Origin: Comamonas kerstersii
Lineage (GTDB): Bacteria > Pseudomonadota > Gammaproteobacteria > Burkholderiales > Burkholderiaceae_C
DNA length: 64,000 nucleotides
Assembly: GCF_008801935.1 (NCBI RefSeq)
Contig: NZ_VZOT01000001.1
Span: 558,001-622,000 of the forward strand
Reading direction: 5' to 3'
In this document: one piece after another, positions 26,609 through 35,223 of the stretch
Layout of the letters: every line of letters starts with the position of its first letter
Position numbering within the stretch: position 1 is the first letter of the stretch
Notes under the pieces: model-generated
What the model was told of the DNA's origin: nothing
Seen by the model: the letters and a program-made list of their open reading frames with translations, nothing else
The model's database searches: none
Made by a program: the position numbers and the translations under genes

Positions 26609-28555
26609 TCAGACCAGCAAGGCGTTCACACGCTTGACGTAAGCGGCAGGATCTTCGGGGATGCCACCTTCGGCCAGCAGCGCCTGGTCAAACAGGATGT
26701 GCGCCAGATCGTGGAAATGCACGCTGCCGTCCAGCTTCTTGACCAGGGCGTGCTCGGGGTTCACTTCCAGCACAGGCTTGGTCTGTGGCACGGTCTGGCC
26801 GGCCTGCTTGAGCATGCGGGCCAGCTGGGTGCTCATGCCGTCTTCGGTCACGACCAGGCAGGCGGGCGAATCCACCAGACGGGTGGTCACGCGCACGTCT
26901 TCGGCCTTGTCCTTGAGCGCTTCTTTGAGCTTGGCCAGCACGGGCTTGAAGGCTTCGGCTGCTGCTTCGGCGGCTTTCTTCTCGGCTTCGTCCTGCAGCT
27001 TGCCCAGGTCTACCGCGCCCTTGGCCACAGACTGCAGCGGCGTGCCGTCAAAGTGCGTGAGGTAGTTCAGTGCCCACTCGTCCACACGGTCGGTCATGAG
27101 CAGGACTTCAATGCCCTTTTTCTTGAACACTTCCAGCTGGGGGCTGTTCTTGGCAGCAGCCAGGGTTTCGGCGGTGATGTAGTAAATCGCCTCCTGGCCT
27201 TCCTTCATGCGAGCCTTATAGTCGGCCAGCGAGACGGACACCGTGTCCGACGTGGTCGATGCAAAGCGCAGCAGCTTGGAGATGCGCTCCTTGTTGGCGA
27301 AGTCTTCGCCCAGGCCTTCCTTGAGCACCGCGCCAAACTCGGCGTAGAACTGGCTGTACTTGCCTTCCTTGGCCTTGTCTTCTTCGCTGACCACATCGGT
27401 CACGCCCTCGGCATCGGTGGCGGCTTCATGCTTGTCGTGCTTGGCCAGGTCTTCCAGCATGCCAAGCACACGCTTGACCGAGCCATCACGGATCAGCTTC
27501 ACATCACGGCTTTCCTGCAGCAGCTCGCGGCTGACGTTCAGCGGCAGGTCGGCCGAGTCAATCACGCCCTTCACAAAGCGCAGATAGCCAGGCATCAGCG
27601 CATCGGCATCGTCCATGATGAACACGCGCTTCACATACAGCTTCACGCCCGCTTTCTTGTCGCGGTGGTACAGGTCAAACGGTGCCTTGGCAGGGATGTA
27701 CAGCAGCTGGGTGTACTCGGTGTTGCCCTCGACGCGGTTGTGGCTCCAGGTCAGCGGGTCGTCATAGTCGTGGCTAATGGCCTTGTAGAACTCCTTGTAC
27801 TGCTCTTCGGTGATGTCCTTCTTGGCGCGGGTCCACAGGGCGCTGGCCTTGTTGACGGTTTCCCATTCGCCGGTCTTGACCATGCCACCAGGCTGATCGT
27901 TCTCGCCGTCCTTCCACTCTTCCTTTTCCATCAGGATGGGCAGGCTGATGTGATCGGAGTACTTGTTGATGACTTGCTTGAGCTTCCAGCCATTGAGGAA
28001 TTCTTCGGCATCGTCACGCAGATGCAGCGTAATGCTGGTGCCACGCTCGGCGCGCTCGATCTGCTCGACTTCAAAGTCACCCGTGCCACCGCTGATCCAG
28101 CGCACGCCCTCAGACGCTGGCAGCCCTGCACGGCGCGACTCCACGGTGATCTTGTTGGCCACGATAAAGCCCGAGTAGAAACCCACGCCGAACTGACCAA
28201 TCAGCTGGGCATCGCTCTTCTGGTCGCCGCTGAGCTTTTCCATGAAGGCCTTGGTGCCACTCTTGGCAATCGTGCCCAGGTTGTCGATGGCTTCCTGCTG
28301 GCTCATGCCAATGCCGGTGTCGGCAATGGTGATGGTCTTGGCATCCTTGTCGAAGGACACGCGCACTTCCAGATTGGGCTGGTCGCCATAGAGGCTGCTG
28401 TCGTTCAAGGCTTCAAAGCGCAGCTTGTCGCAGGCGTCCGAAGCGTTGGAGATCAGCTCACGCAGAAAGATCTCGGGGTTGGAGTACAGCGAGTGGGTCA
28501 CCAAATGCAGCAATTGCGCCACTTCGGCCTGGAAAGAATGGGTTTGCTTGCTCAT
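26609..28555 (-). CDS. htpG: Molecular chaperone HtpG (Hsp90)
   Basis: Bacterial Hsp90, an ATP-driven dimeric chaperone; 648 residues. The GHKL ATPase domain shows [32 protein letters not shown] and GQFGVGFYS; the middle domain has the catalytic-loop sequence [10 protein letters not shown]; the C-terminal dimerisation domain is complete. The start [14 protein letters not shown] fits the family. It is divergent from a siderophore receptor gene. No sigma-32 promoter was convincingly seen in the 223-base gap. Confidence 0.97.
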   Translation of the reverse strand: MSKQTHSFQAEVAQLLHLVTHSLYSNPEIFLRELISNASDACDKLRFEALNDSSLYGDQPNLEVRVSFDKDAKTITIADTGIGMSQQEAIDNLGTIAKSGTKAFMEKLSGDQKSDAQLIGQFGVGFYSGFIVANKITVESRRAGLPASEGVRWISGGTGDFEVEQIERAERGTSITLHLRDDAEEFLNGWKLKQVINKYSDHISLPILMEKEEWKDGENDQPGGMVKTGEWETVNKASALWTRAKKDITEEQYKEFYKAISHDYDDPLTWSHNRVEGNTEYTQLLYIPAKAPFDLYHRDKKAGVKLYVKRVFIMDDADALMPGYLRFVKGVIDSADLPLNVSRELLQESRDVKLIRDGSVKRVLGMLEDLAKHDKHEAATDAEGVTDVVSEEDKAKEGKYSQFYAEFGAVLKEGLGEDFANKERISKLLRFASTTSDTVSVSLADYKARMKEGQEAIYYITAETLAAAKNSPQLEVFKKKGIEVLLMTDRVDEWALNYLTHFDGTPLQSVAKGAVDLGKLQDEAEKKAAEAAAEAFKPVLAKLKEALKDKAEDVRVTTRLVDSPACLVVTEDGMSTQLARMLKQAGQTVPQTKPVLEVNPEHALVKKLDGSVHFHDLAHILFDQALLAEGGIPEDPAAYVKRVNALLV

Positions 28556-28702
28556 GTTTTTATCAGTTGCTGTCAGAAGTGAATACCAAATTGCAAAGCC
28601 AGACATCTGGCACAGGCTGGCATGTGGGGCCCCAAACCACCATTTCAAGAGCACCACAGGGCAGCCCAAAGACAATACTTGCAACCACACCACAAGAACC
28701 TA

Positions 28703-28721
28703 AAAAAGAATTGTTCTTACT
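28703..28721. promoter_or_regulatory. Possible Fur-type operator ahead of the Fiu-like receptor
   Basis: AAAAAGAA-TTG-TTCTTACT, an 8-3-8 inverted repeat with 6 of 8 pairs, 57 bases before the receptor start. A wider inverted repeat GAATTGT (28708-28714) / ACAATTC (28729-28735) overlaps it. The match to the classic Fur consensus is poor, so another iron or redox regulator is equally possible. Confidence 0.3.
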
Positions 28722-28778
28722 CAGGAATACAATTCGCCCGCCCCGCAATTGGGTGGGGCATTCCCCCTGAAATTTCTC

Positions 28779-31067
28779 ATGTCCAACGCCCCAAAAACAT
28801 CTAACAAAGGCGTGCACAGCGAACTGACCTCCCTGCAAGTGGCTCTGGCCACAGGTCTGTGCATTGCTGGTGCCACTGCTTTTGCCCAGGAAACTGCTAC
28901 CCTGTCGACTGTGACGGTGACGGATAGTGCTGCCCCCAGTGTCAAGAGTGATGAAGCTGTCTCCAGCAAATTCACAGTTCCGTTGCTGGACGTACCGATG
29001 ACCGTCAATATCATCAATGACATCGTCATCGAAGAAACTGGGGCAACCAACCTGCAAGAAGCGCTACGTACCGTTCCCGGCATCACTTTTGGCAATGGTG
29101 AAGGCGGCAACCCCACTGGCGACCAGCCCTTCATCCGTGGCATGGATGCTCAGTCCAGCACCTTTGTGGATGGCATGCGTGACATCGCCGCCGGTTCGCG
29201 CGAAGTGTTTAATCTGGAAGCGATCGAAGTGGTCAAGGGCGCCGACTCGACCTATGCCGGCCGTGGTGGTGCAGGTGGCTCTATCAATATGAGCACCAAG
29301 AAAGCCAAGGATGGAGACTTCATCCATGGTGAAGTAGGCTTGGGCACTGACAGCTACAAGCGCACTACGCTGGACTTCAACCGCAAGCTGAACGACACGA
29401 CAGGTTTCCGTCTGAATGCCATGGCACATGACGCCGATATACCTGGCCGCGACGGCCCTACCAATAAGCGCTGGGGTATTGCACCGACCATCACTTTTGG
29501 GATGGGTACGCCCACGGAAGTCACGCTGGGATGGCAGCATCTGCAGACCGATGACATCCCAGAAAGCGGTATTCCTTATCTGTACGGCAACAACAAGCAA
29601 GGATCAACCACGGAAACTGCGGCCGGAACACCCTCAGTCTCCACCCTCCCTGGCGGCAGCAACGTACGCCCTACCTATGGCAACAGCCGTAAAAACTGGT
29701 ATGGACTGGTTGACCGAGATTTCAGCAAAGAAAAAAGCGATCTCTTCACTGCCAGCGTGGAGCACAAGCTCACTGAAACCAACAAGTTCCGCAATACGCT
29801 GCGCTACAGCAAATCCAAGCAGGACTACCTCTGGACACAGCCCGATGACAGCAAAGGCAATGTGCTGAATGGTTATGTATGGCGTCGTGGCAATGCCCGC
29901 AGCGCCGAAGTCACCACCCTGCAGAACGTGGCGGAATTCACAGGCAAGGCCCAGACTGGCGATATCGGTCATAGCTTCGCGGCAGGCTTGGAACTGTCCA
30001 AGGAAAAGTCAGATGCCCGTGCTGCCGCAGTGCAAACTGGCGGCACATGCAACGCGGTGAGTATGTGGTGTGCTTCGCTGAATAGCCCAGATATTCATAC
30101 GCCCTGGACTGGCAGTTACACCCTGCCTACACAAGCCACGCGCAATCAGATCGACACGATTGCACTTTATGGTTTTGACACTATTGAGTTGAACAAACAG
30201 TGGTTGCTGAACGCAGGCCTGCGACTTGACCACTATAAGCTGCAAGCTTCCGGGCCGGCAGGTGGTCGTGCGCCCAACACATATCCAGCCTACGATCTGG
30301 AGCGCACGGATACTTTGTTCAACTACCAGGTGGGCGTGGTCTACAAGCCAGCGTCCAACGGCAGCATTTACGCCAATCTGAGTACATCTTCTCGCCCGGG
30401 CGGCTCGACGCTGGGCAATGGCAATGAAGATTTGACGACCAACACCAATGAGCAGGCAGATCTGAGCCCAGAAAAGACGCGCTCTATCGAGTTTGGAACA
30501 AAGTGGGATTTACTGAATAAGAAGCTGGGGGTAACTGCCGCAATTTTCCGCAACGAAGTCACCAATGTACGCATCACCGAAAACGGTGAAACCTACATGG
30601 GAGGCAACAAGGTGGTCAATGGCCTGGAGTTGGGATTCAACGGCCAAATTGCCAAAAACTTCAGCTTGTTTGGTGGCTATACCTACATGGATAGCAAACA
30701 AAAGGACATGGGCCAAGACAATATCGCCAACGGCCTGCCCTTTACCAACACGCCTAAACACAGCTTTACATTGTGGAGCAGCTACAAGCCCAGCCAGCAG
30801 CTGACACTGGGCCTTGGCATCTACACACAAAGCTCTGTCAATGCAGCTTATGTGCGAGCCAACGATGGCGGCATCGTCACCAAGGGGGCCAGCGGCTATG
30901 CCCGCTATGACGCCATGGCCAGCTACCAGTTCAACCCCAATCTGGCACTGCAAGTCAACGTCTACAACCTGACAGATAAGGTGTACTACAGCGGCGTGCG
31001 CTCTACGCACTATGCGACCATCGCTCCCGGCCGCTCTGCCGTTGCCACCCTCAAGTTCACTTACTGA
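28779..31067 (+). CDS. TonB-dependent siderophore receptor (Fiu-like, catecholate type)
   Basis: Outer-membrane beta-barrel of 762 residues that imports ferric siderophore using TonB energy. A signal peptide ends at about residue 37 (GATAFAQE), then a TonB box region (STVTVTDS), the plug domain (VPMTVNIINDIVIEETGA, NLQEALRTVPGI, FIRGMDAQSSTFVDGMRD, VVKGADSTYAGRGGAGGSIN) and the barrel, ending in aromatic TLKFTY as required for outer-membrane insertion. Followed by a piuC/ybiX-type gene, the same pairing as fiu-ybiX in E. coli, which points to catecholate or monomeric catechol siderophores. A second cysteine pair is in GTCNAVSMWCAS in an extracellular loop. Confidence 0.92.
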   Translation: MSNAPKTSNKGVHSELTSLQVALATGLCIAGATAFAQETATLSTVTVTDSAAPSVKSDEAVSSKFTVPLLDVPMTVNIINDIVIEETGATNLQEALRTVPGITFGNGEGGNPTGDQPFIRGMDAQSSTFVDGMRDIAAGSREVFNLEAIEVVKGADSTYAGRGGAGGSINMSTKKAKDGDFIHGEVGLGTDSYKRTTLDFNRKLNDTTGFRLNAMAHDADIPGRDGPTNKRWGIAPTITFGMGTPTEVTLGWQHLQTDDIPESGIPYLYGNNKQGSTTETAAGTPSVSTLPGGSNVRPTYGNSRKNWYGLVDRDFSKEKSDLFTASVEHKLTETNKFRNTLRYSKSKQDYLWTQPDDSKGNVLNGYVWRRGNARSAEVTTLQNVAEFTGKAQTGDIGHSFAAGLELSKEKSDARAAAVQTGGTCNAVSMWCASLNSPDIHTPWTGSYTLPTQATRNQIDTIALYGFDTIELNKQWLLNAGLRLDHYKLQASGPAGGRAPNTYPAYDLERTDTLFNYQVGVVYKPASNGSIYANLSTSSRPGGSTLGNGNEDLTTNTNEQADLSPEKTRSIEFGTKWDLLNKKLGVTAAIFRNEVTNVRITENGETYMGGNKVVNGLELGFNGQIAKNFSLFGGYTYMDSKQKDMGQDNIANGLPFTNTPKHSFTLWSSYKPSQQLTLGLGIYTQSSVNAAYVRANDGGIVTKGASGYARYDAMASYQFNPNLALQVNVYNLTDKVYYSGVRSTHYATIAPGRSAVATLKFTY

Positions 31068-31112
31068 GGACTGTGAGCCAGGCCTAGATTGACCTGGGCA
31101 GACAGCGCTGAA

Positions 31113-31148
31113 CAAAGCCCCGCCAGCACCTGCTGCAGCGGGGCTTTT
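31113..31148 (+). terminator. Rho-independent terminator after the Fiu-like receptor
   Basis: AAAGCCCCGC (31114-31123) pairs with GCGGGGCTTT (31138-31147), a 14-base loop, ending in TTTT. It lies 46 bases after the receptor stop and 64 before the dioxygenase gene, so it may only partly separate the two. Confidence 0.82.
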
Positions 31149-31211
31149 CCATACATACTGCATGCCATGGCTGTGTGATGTGCATGCTTTGTTGAAAAAG
31201 GTTGAGCCACC

Positions 31212-31892
31212 ATGATGCTCCGAATCCCCGCCCTCCTCACCCCTGAAGAAGTTCGCGAATGCCGCCAGGCCATGGAAGCGGCCAACTGGCAGGATGGCCG
31301 CACCACGGCGGGACATCTGGCGGCCAGGGTCAAAAGCAATCTGCAGTTGCCCGTTGACAGCCCGCTGGCGCAGAAGATGGGCACCCTGATTCTGGACAAA
31401 CTGTCGCGCAACCCGCTGTACCTGTCTGCGGCGCTGCCGCTGCGTGTGCTGCCCCCGCGCTTTAACCGGTATGAAGGTGGCGGCACTTATGGCAACCACA
31501 TTGATAACGCGCTGTTTGTGATTCCGGGCACAGCCATCAAGGTGCGCACCGATGTGTCCACCACCGTCTTCTTCAGCGACCCCGACGAATACGAAGGCGG
31601 TGAGCTGATCATCGAAGACACGTTTGGCCACCAGAGCGTCAAGCTCGCGGCAGGCGATGCCATTCTCTACCCCGGCACCAGCCTGCACCGCGTCAACCCG
31701 GTCACCCAGGGCACGCGCTATGCCTCGTTCTTCTGGACGCAAAGCCTGGTGCAGTCCGACGAGCAACGCCGCCTGCTGTTTGACCTGGACCAGTCCATCC
31801 AGCAGCTGACTGCGGACTGCCCTGATCACCCCAGACTGTCTGCGCTGTCCGGCACGTATCACAACCTGCTGCGCATGTGGTCGCAGGCATGA
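31212..31892 (+). CDS. Fe(II)/2-oxoglutarate-dependent PKHD-type hydroxylase (PiuC/YbiX family)
   Basis: 226 residues. The iron ligands His96, Asp98 (YGNHIDNA) and His159 (TSLHRVNPV) and the 2-oxoglutarate-binding Arg169 (TRYASFFW) are present. The family is nearly always beside catecholate siderophore receptors, as here. Its biochemical role in iron release or siderophore processing is not settled. Two ATGs are in tandem at the start; the first is used. The stop codon overlaps the start of the next gene (ATGA). Confidence 0.92.
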   Translation: MMLRIPALLTPEEVRECRQAMEAANWQDGRTTAGHLAARVKSNLQLPVDSPLAQKMGTLILDKLSRNPLYLSAALPLRVLPPRFNRYEGGGTYGNHIDNALFVIPGTAIKVRTDVSTTVFFSDPDEYEGGELIIEDTFGHQSVKLAAGDAILYPGTSLHRVNPVTQGTRYASFFWTQSLVQSDEQRRLLFDLDQSIQQLTADCPDHPRLSALSGTYHNLLRMWSQA

Positions 31893-33034
31893 TGGAGCAC
31901 ACCATGCGCAACGCCCTGGGTGAAGCAGTACGCGCCGCACACACGCAGATTCCGGCAGACATCCGCTGCGCGGCGGATTACGAACGCCATGCCATTCACC
32001 ACATCGCGGCACAGGCCTGGCAGCACATCCAGAGTGGTGCCGACCAGAACCTGACGCTGGCGCACAACCGCGCGGCACTGGATGCGCTGCGGCTGGTTCC
32101 GCAGCCCGTGGCCGATCTGCGCCATGCCCATACCCGCATCGAGCTGCTGGGTCAGACGCTGGCCAGCCCTCTGCTCCTGGCTCCTGTGGCCTACCAGCGG
32201 CTGGTGCACCCAGAAGGTGAGCTGGCGACCGTCCGCGCGGCCATGGCCTTGCAGACGGGCATGGTGGTGAGCACGCTGTCGAGCTTTACGCTGGAGGAAA
32301 TTGCACAGGCGGGGCAGGTGGCTGCCACGGAAATGGGCCACAGCACGCCACGCTGGTTCCAGCTCTACATGCAGCCTGCGCGTGAGCACAGCCTGCAGCT
32401 GATCCGTCGTGCAGAAGCTGCGGGCTACACCGCTATCGTCTGGACGGTGGATGCCTCCATCAAACGCTCTGGCTTTGCGCTGCCGCATGGCGTGGAAGCG
32501 GCCAATCTGCGCGGCATGCCCAGCACGCAGCACACCCCGCCTTTGCTGGGGCCGATTCTGTTTGGCACCCCCCTCATACAGCAGATCCCCACCTGGGATG
32601 ACCTGCGCTGGCTGCGCGCCCAGACACAGCTGCCCATCATCGTCAAAGGCATTCTGTCGCCTGCACAGGCGCAACAGGCCGTGGACCTGGGGGCGGATGC
32701 GCTGGTCGTTTCCAACCACGGCGGCCGCGTGCTGGATGGCGTGGTCAGCCCCATCGAGGTTCTGCCCGCGATCGCACAGGCCGTGCAAGGTCAGGTGCCG
32801 CTGCTGCTGGACAGCGGTGTGCGCCATGGCACAGACGTGGTCAAAGCGCTGGCGCTGGGTGCCAGCGCCGCGCTGATTGGACGCCCGCAGCTGTATGCAC
32901 TAGCCACCGCCGGACTGGTTGGAGTGGCCCACCTGCTGCACCTGCTGCGTGCTGAGCTGGAACTGACCATGGCCCAGCTGGGCTGCGCCACCGTGGCCGA
33001 CATCACGCCCGCAGTGCTCTGGCAGCAGCGTTAA
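31889..33034 (+). CDS. FMN-dependent alpha-hydroxy acid oxidase/dehydrogenase
   Basis: 381 residues, lactate dehydrogenase (LldD)/glycolate oxidase family, FMN TIM barrel. Motifs are [37 protein letters not shown], the Lys in PIIVKGI and the catalytic [10 protein letters not shown]; the phosphate-binding end [21 protein letters not shown] is intact. No transmembrane segment. It overlaps piuC by 4 bases, so it is translationally coupled to an iron gene, which is unusual for a central-metabolism enzyme. The substrate (lactate, glycolate, mandelate or a siderophore-derived hydroxy acid) is unknown. Confidence 0.9.
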   Translation: MMEHTMRNALGEAVRAAHTQIPADIRCAADYERHAIHHIAAQAWQHIQSGADQNLTLAHNRAALDALRLVPQPVADLRHAHTRIELLGQTLASPLLLAPVAYQRLVHPEGELATVRAAMALQTGMVVSTLSSFTLEEIAQAGQVAATEMGHSTPRWFQLYMQPAREHSLQLIRRAEAAGYTAIVWTVDASIKRSGFALPHGVEAANLRGMPSTQHTPPLLGPILFGTPLIQQIPTWDDLRWLRAQTQLPIIVKGILSPAQAQQAVDLGADALVVSNHGGRVLDGVVSPIEVLPAIAQAVQGQVPLLLDSGVRHGTDVVKALALGASAALIGRPQLYALATAGLVGVAHLLHLLRAELELTMAQLGCATVADITPAVLWQQR

Positions 33035-33045
33035 AGCATCTGCAA

Positions 33046-33140
33046 TAAAAAAGGGAGCTGCTTGCACGCCCCCTTGCTTGTTTTCAGATAACTTTCATGC
33101 TGAATTGCTTATAAATTCAGCGCTGACAGCTCTCTTTTTT
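33046..33140. repeat. AGCGCT palindromic repeat, long copy between convergent genes
   Basis: Outer arms AAAAAAGGGAGCTG and CAGCTCTCTTTTTT bracket a degenerate middle that keeps TTTTCAGATAA and TGAATT...AATTCAGCGCT. It separates the convergent hydroxy acid oxidase and arginine-rich protein genes, overlaps the stop codon of the latter, and probably ends transcription both ways. Confidence 0.72.
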
Positions 33141-34137
33141 ACTTCTTGTCGCCGAACTTGTCTTCCGGGCGAATGATCTTCACAGGCGCAGCCTTGCCCT
33201 TCAGTGCAGCAGGTGCATGGTAGGCACGAATGCCGCTGAAGGCGCGACGTGTCTCGCCCTCGCGGACCTCGAAGGAGCGCTCAAACTGCTGCTCACGCTG
33301 GTCGTCCTGGCGGGGGCCTTTGCCAAAGCCGGATTTACGTGCGGGACGATCGCCATCGCGGCGTGGCTTGTCAAAGCGTGGACGCTCGGACTGGCCAAAG
33401 CTGCCTTCTTCGCGGCGGGGACGGTCGCCGAACTTGCGCTCACCACGTGGTGCGCGGTCGTCACGTTCAAAGCGGGGGCGATCGCCTGCGCTGCGTTCCT
33501 TGTTGAAACGAGGGCGCTCAGACTGGCCAACGCCGCCTTCTTCGCGGCGAGGACGGTCACCGAACTTGCGCTCACCGCGTGGTGCGCGATCGTCACGCTC
33601 AAAGCGGGGGCGGTCGCCTGCGCTGCGTTCCTTGTTGAAACGAGGGCGCTCGGACTGGCCAAAGCCGCCTTCTTCGCGGCGAGGACGGTCACCGAACTTG
33701 CGATCACCGCGAGGTGCGCGGTCGTCACGTTCAAAACGGGGGCGGTCGCCATCGCGGCGTGGCTTGTCAAAGCGTGGGCGCTCGGACTGTCCAAAGCCAC
33801 CTTCTTCGCGGCGAGGACGGTCGCCAAAGCTGCGTTCCTTGTTGAAATGCGGACGCTCACCGCCTTCACGGCGTGGGCCACGGTCTTCATTGAAGCGTGG
33901 ACGCTCCGAGCGGCCAAAGCCGCCCTCGTCACGGTCACGGCGAGGACCGCTGCGATCATTGCTGAAACGGGGGCGATCGCCGCCCGCACTGCGACGATCT
34001 TCTTGCTGGAAGCGTGGGCGCTCTGAGCGGCCGAAGCCTCCCTCGTTGCGGTCACGACGGGGACCACCGGTGCGGTCTGTGCGGGGGGCTCCCTCCGAAG
34101 AGGAGCCACGGAATGGTTTGCGGTCTGAGGAAGACAT
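33139..34137 (-). CDS. Arginine-rich repetitive disordered protein
   Basis: 332 residues, family not recognised. The protein is dominated by Arg, Gly, Asp, Glu and Phe. Four copies of a unit starting FGDRPRREEG begin at residues 104, 148, 192 and 236, exactly 44 residues apart; each also holds GQSERPRF and RFERDDRAPRG. Earlier, shorter units (GGFGRSERPRF) start near 33 and 72. The last 50 residues are different and less repetitive (RAFSGIRAYHAPAALKGK, then KIIRPEDKFGDKK). No signal peptide or membrane segment. The RGG/RF-rich make-up resembles C-terminal tails of RNA helicases and RNA-modifying enzymes, so RNA binding is plausible. It lies downstream of a Crp/Fnr regulator on the same strand. 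Confidence 0.75.
   Translation of the reverse strand: MSSSDRKPFRGSSSEGAPRTDRTGGPRRDRNEGGFGRSERPRFQQEDRRSAGGDRPRFSNDRSGPRRDRDEGGFGRSERPRFNEDRGPRREGGERPHFNKERSFGDRPRREEGGFGQSERPRFDKPRRDGDRPRFERDDRAPRGDRKFGDRPRREEGGFGQSERPRFNKERSAGDRPRFERDDRAPRGERKFGDRPRREEGGVGQSERPRFNKERSAGDRPRFERDDRAPRGERKFGDRPRREEGSFGQSERPRFDKPRRDGDRPARKSGFGKGPRQDDQREQQFERSFEVREGETRRAFSGIRAYHAPAALKGKAAPVKIIRPEDKFGDKK
33343..33828 (-). repeat. 132-bp tandem repeats inside the arginine-rich gene
   Basis: About 3.7 tandem units of 132 bases, nearly identical in the middle two. Codon periodicity keeps several other frames open across the array on both strands, producing false long open frames. Such arrays can change copy number by slippage without breaking the frame. 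Confidence 0.85.
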
Positions 34138-34199
34138 GTCGGCTTACTGAGTTAGACCTCCATTGTCTTGCCCATGCTGTAGCCCTGTGCGGCAGTGGC

Positions 34200-34943
34200 C
34201 TATGCCACAGAGGCAGCAGGGGCACGTTTGATGGAGGTGAACAGCCCTTCGCGCAGGGCCTGCAGATCCAGCACACGCAGGCCGCCGTACTCCACCTTGA
34301 GCGCGCCATGGGCCTCCAGCGTAGCCAGTGCCTCGTTCACGCGCTGGCGTGACAGCCCCACAAGATACGCCAGTTCCTGCTGGGTGATGCGCAGCACCGA
34401 GCCCACGGCCGGATACAGCACGGGGTTGAACAAGGCGGCCAGGCTGCGCGCCACACGCACATCGGGGTTGCTGATACGGTCAATCTCCCGCGCTGCAATG
34501 AACTGCGCCAGCCGCTCGTTGAGCTGGTTCATGATGAAGCGGTTAAAGGCCAGCGAGTTGTCCAGCAGCCACTGAAAGGTCTCCAGCGAAATACCCGCCA
34601 GCACGCTCTTGCGCAGCGCCTGGATGTTGTAGCGATACGGCTCGCGCTTGAGGCAGGTGCCCTCCCCAAACCAGCCACCGGGCGGCACGCCAGCAAACGT
34701 CATGGTCAGGCCGTCGCTGTTGTCGGCACTCATCTTGAGCAGGCCATCAATCAGGCCCCACCAGTACTTCACGCTTTTGCCCGCGTGACAGACGTACTCG
34801 CCCGCGCAGGCTTCCGTCACCTGCAAGGCCGCAATCGCACGTTCCCGCTCCGCCGGCAGCAGCGAATGCAGCCAGGGGATGGCTGCAATCTCTTCAGCGG
34901 TGGCCAGACGACGACGTTGATACAGGGAAGTGCTGGAACTCAT
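34200..34943 (-). CDS. Crp/Fnr-family transcriptional regulator
   Basis: 247 residues: a cyclic-nucleotide-binding-like sensor (about 25-145; GEYVCHAGKSVKYWWGLIDG, GVPPGGWFGEGTCL) and a C-terminal winged helix with helix-turn-helix ITQQELAYLVGLSRQRVNEALATLE. It lacks the N-terminal cysteine cluster of Fnr, so it is not an Fe-S oxygen sensor. Weak GGGG RBS; an ATG four codons upstream is an alternative. It is divergent from the acyl-CoA ligase/ABC operon and is a natural candidate to control it. Confidence 0.9.
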   Translation of the reverse strand: MSSSTSLYQRRRLATAEEIAAIPWLHSLLPAERERAIAALQVTEACAGEYVCHAGKSVKYWWGLIDGLLKMSADNSDGLTMTFAGVPPGGWFGEGTCLKREPYRYNIQALRKSVLAGISLETFQWLLDNSLAFNRFIMNQLNERLAQFIAAREIDRISNPDVRVARSLAALFNPVLYPAVGSVLRITQQELAYLVGLSRQRVNEALATLEAHGALKVEYGGLRVLDLQALREGLFTSIKRAPAASVA

Positions 34944-35223
34944 AACCCCAAGCATGCGCACAAGCCCGCCCCTGAGCAATGGGGTTTGCGACAACGCAGC
35001 ACACGCCGTCATGCATGGCGCTCTGACTGAAATCAAATCGCAGCAAAAAACGACATCTTGCTGCGCTTTCCACGGAAAAACCCGATCAGGTCTTTCCCGA
35101 GAAAGTCGTTGCAAAGACAAGAAAGCGTCAAACCGCCACCTACCATGAACTTCAATCTGTGGGTTGTGCCGTGTGTGCGGCAGGCCTGTGACCCGTGCTT
35201 GCATGAAACTTTGAGGATCTGTG
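34944..35223. other. Divergent regulatory region, Crp/Fnr gene and acyl-CoA ligase operon
   Basis: 280 bases without a credible gene. I see no clear Crp/Fnr-type palindrome (TTGAT-N4-ATCAA or TGTGA-N6-TCACA). The region should hold both promoters. Confidence 0.5.

Noticed and set aside
26588..28582. Open frame of 664 codons on the plus strand opposite htpG
   Set aside because: Shadow of htpG codon bias; no domain and no start site, and htpG itself is beyond doubt.
33343..33828. CRISPR array
   Set aside because: Repeats are 132 bp, directly adjoining, in frame within a coding sequence, with no spacers and no cas genes.
33201..34150. Three long open frames overlapping the arginine-rich gene (one minus, two plus)
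   Set aside because: They stay open because the 132-bp repeats keep all frames in register. Their products are simple Ala/Val/Ser or Arg/Ser strings, and the chosen frame alone has a sensible start and a non-repetitive C-terminus.
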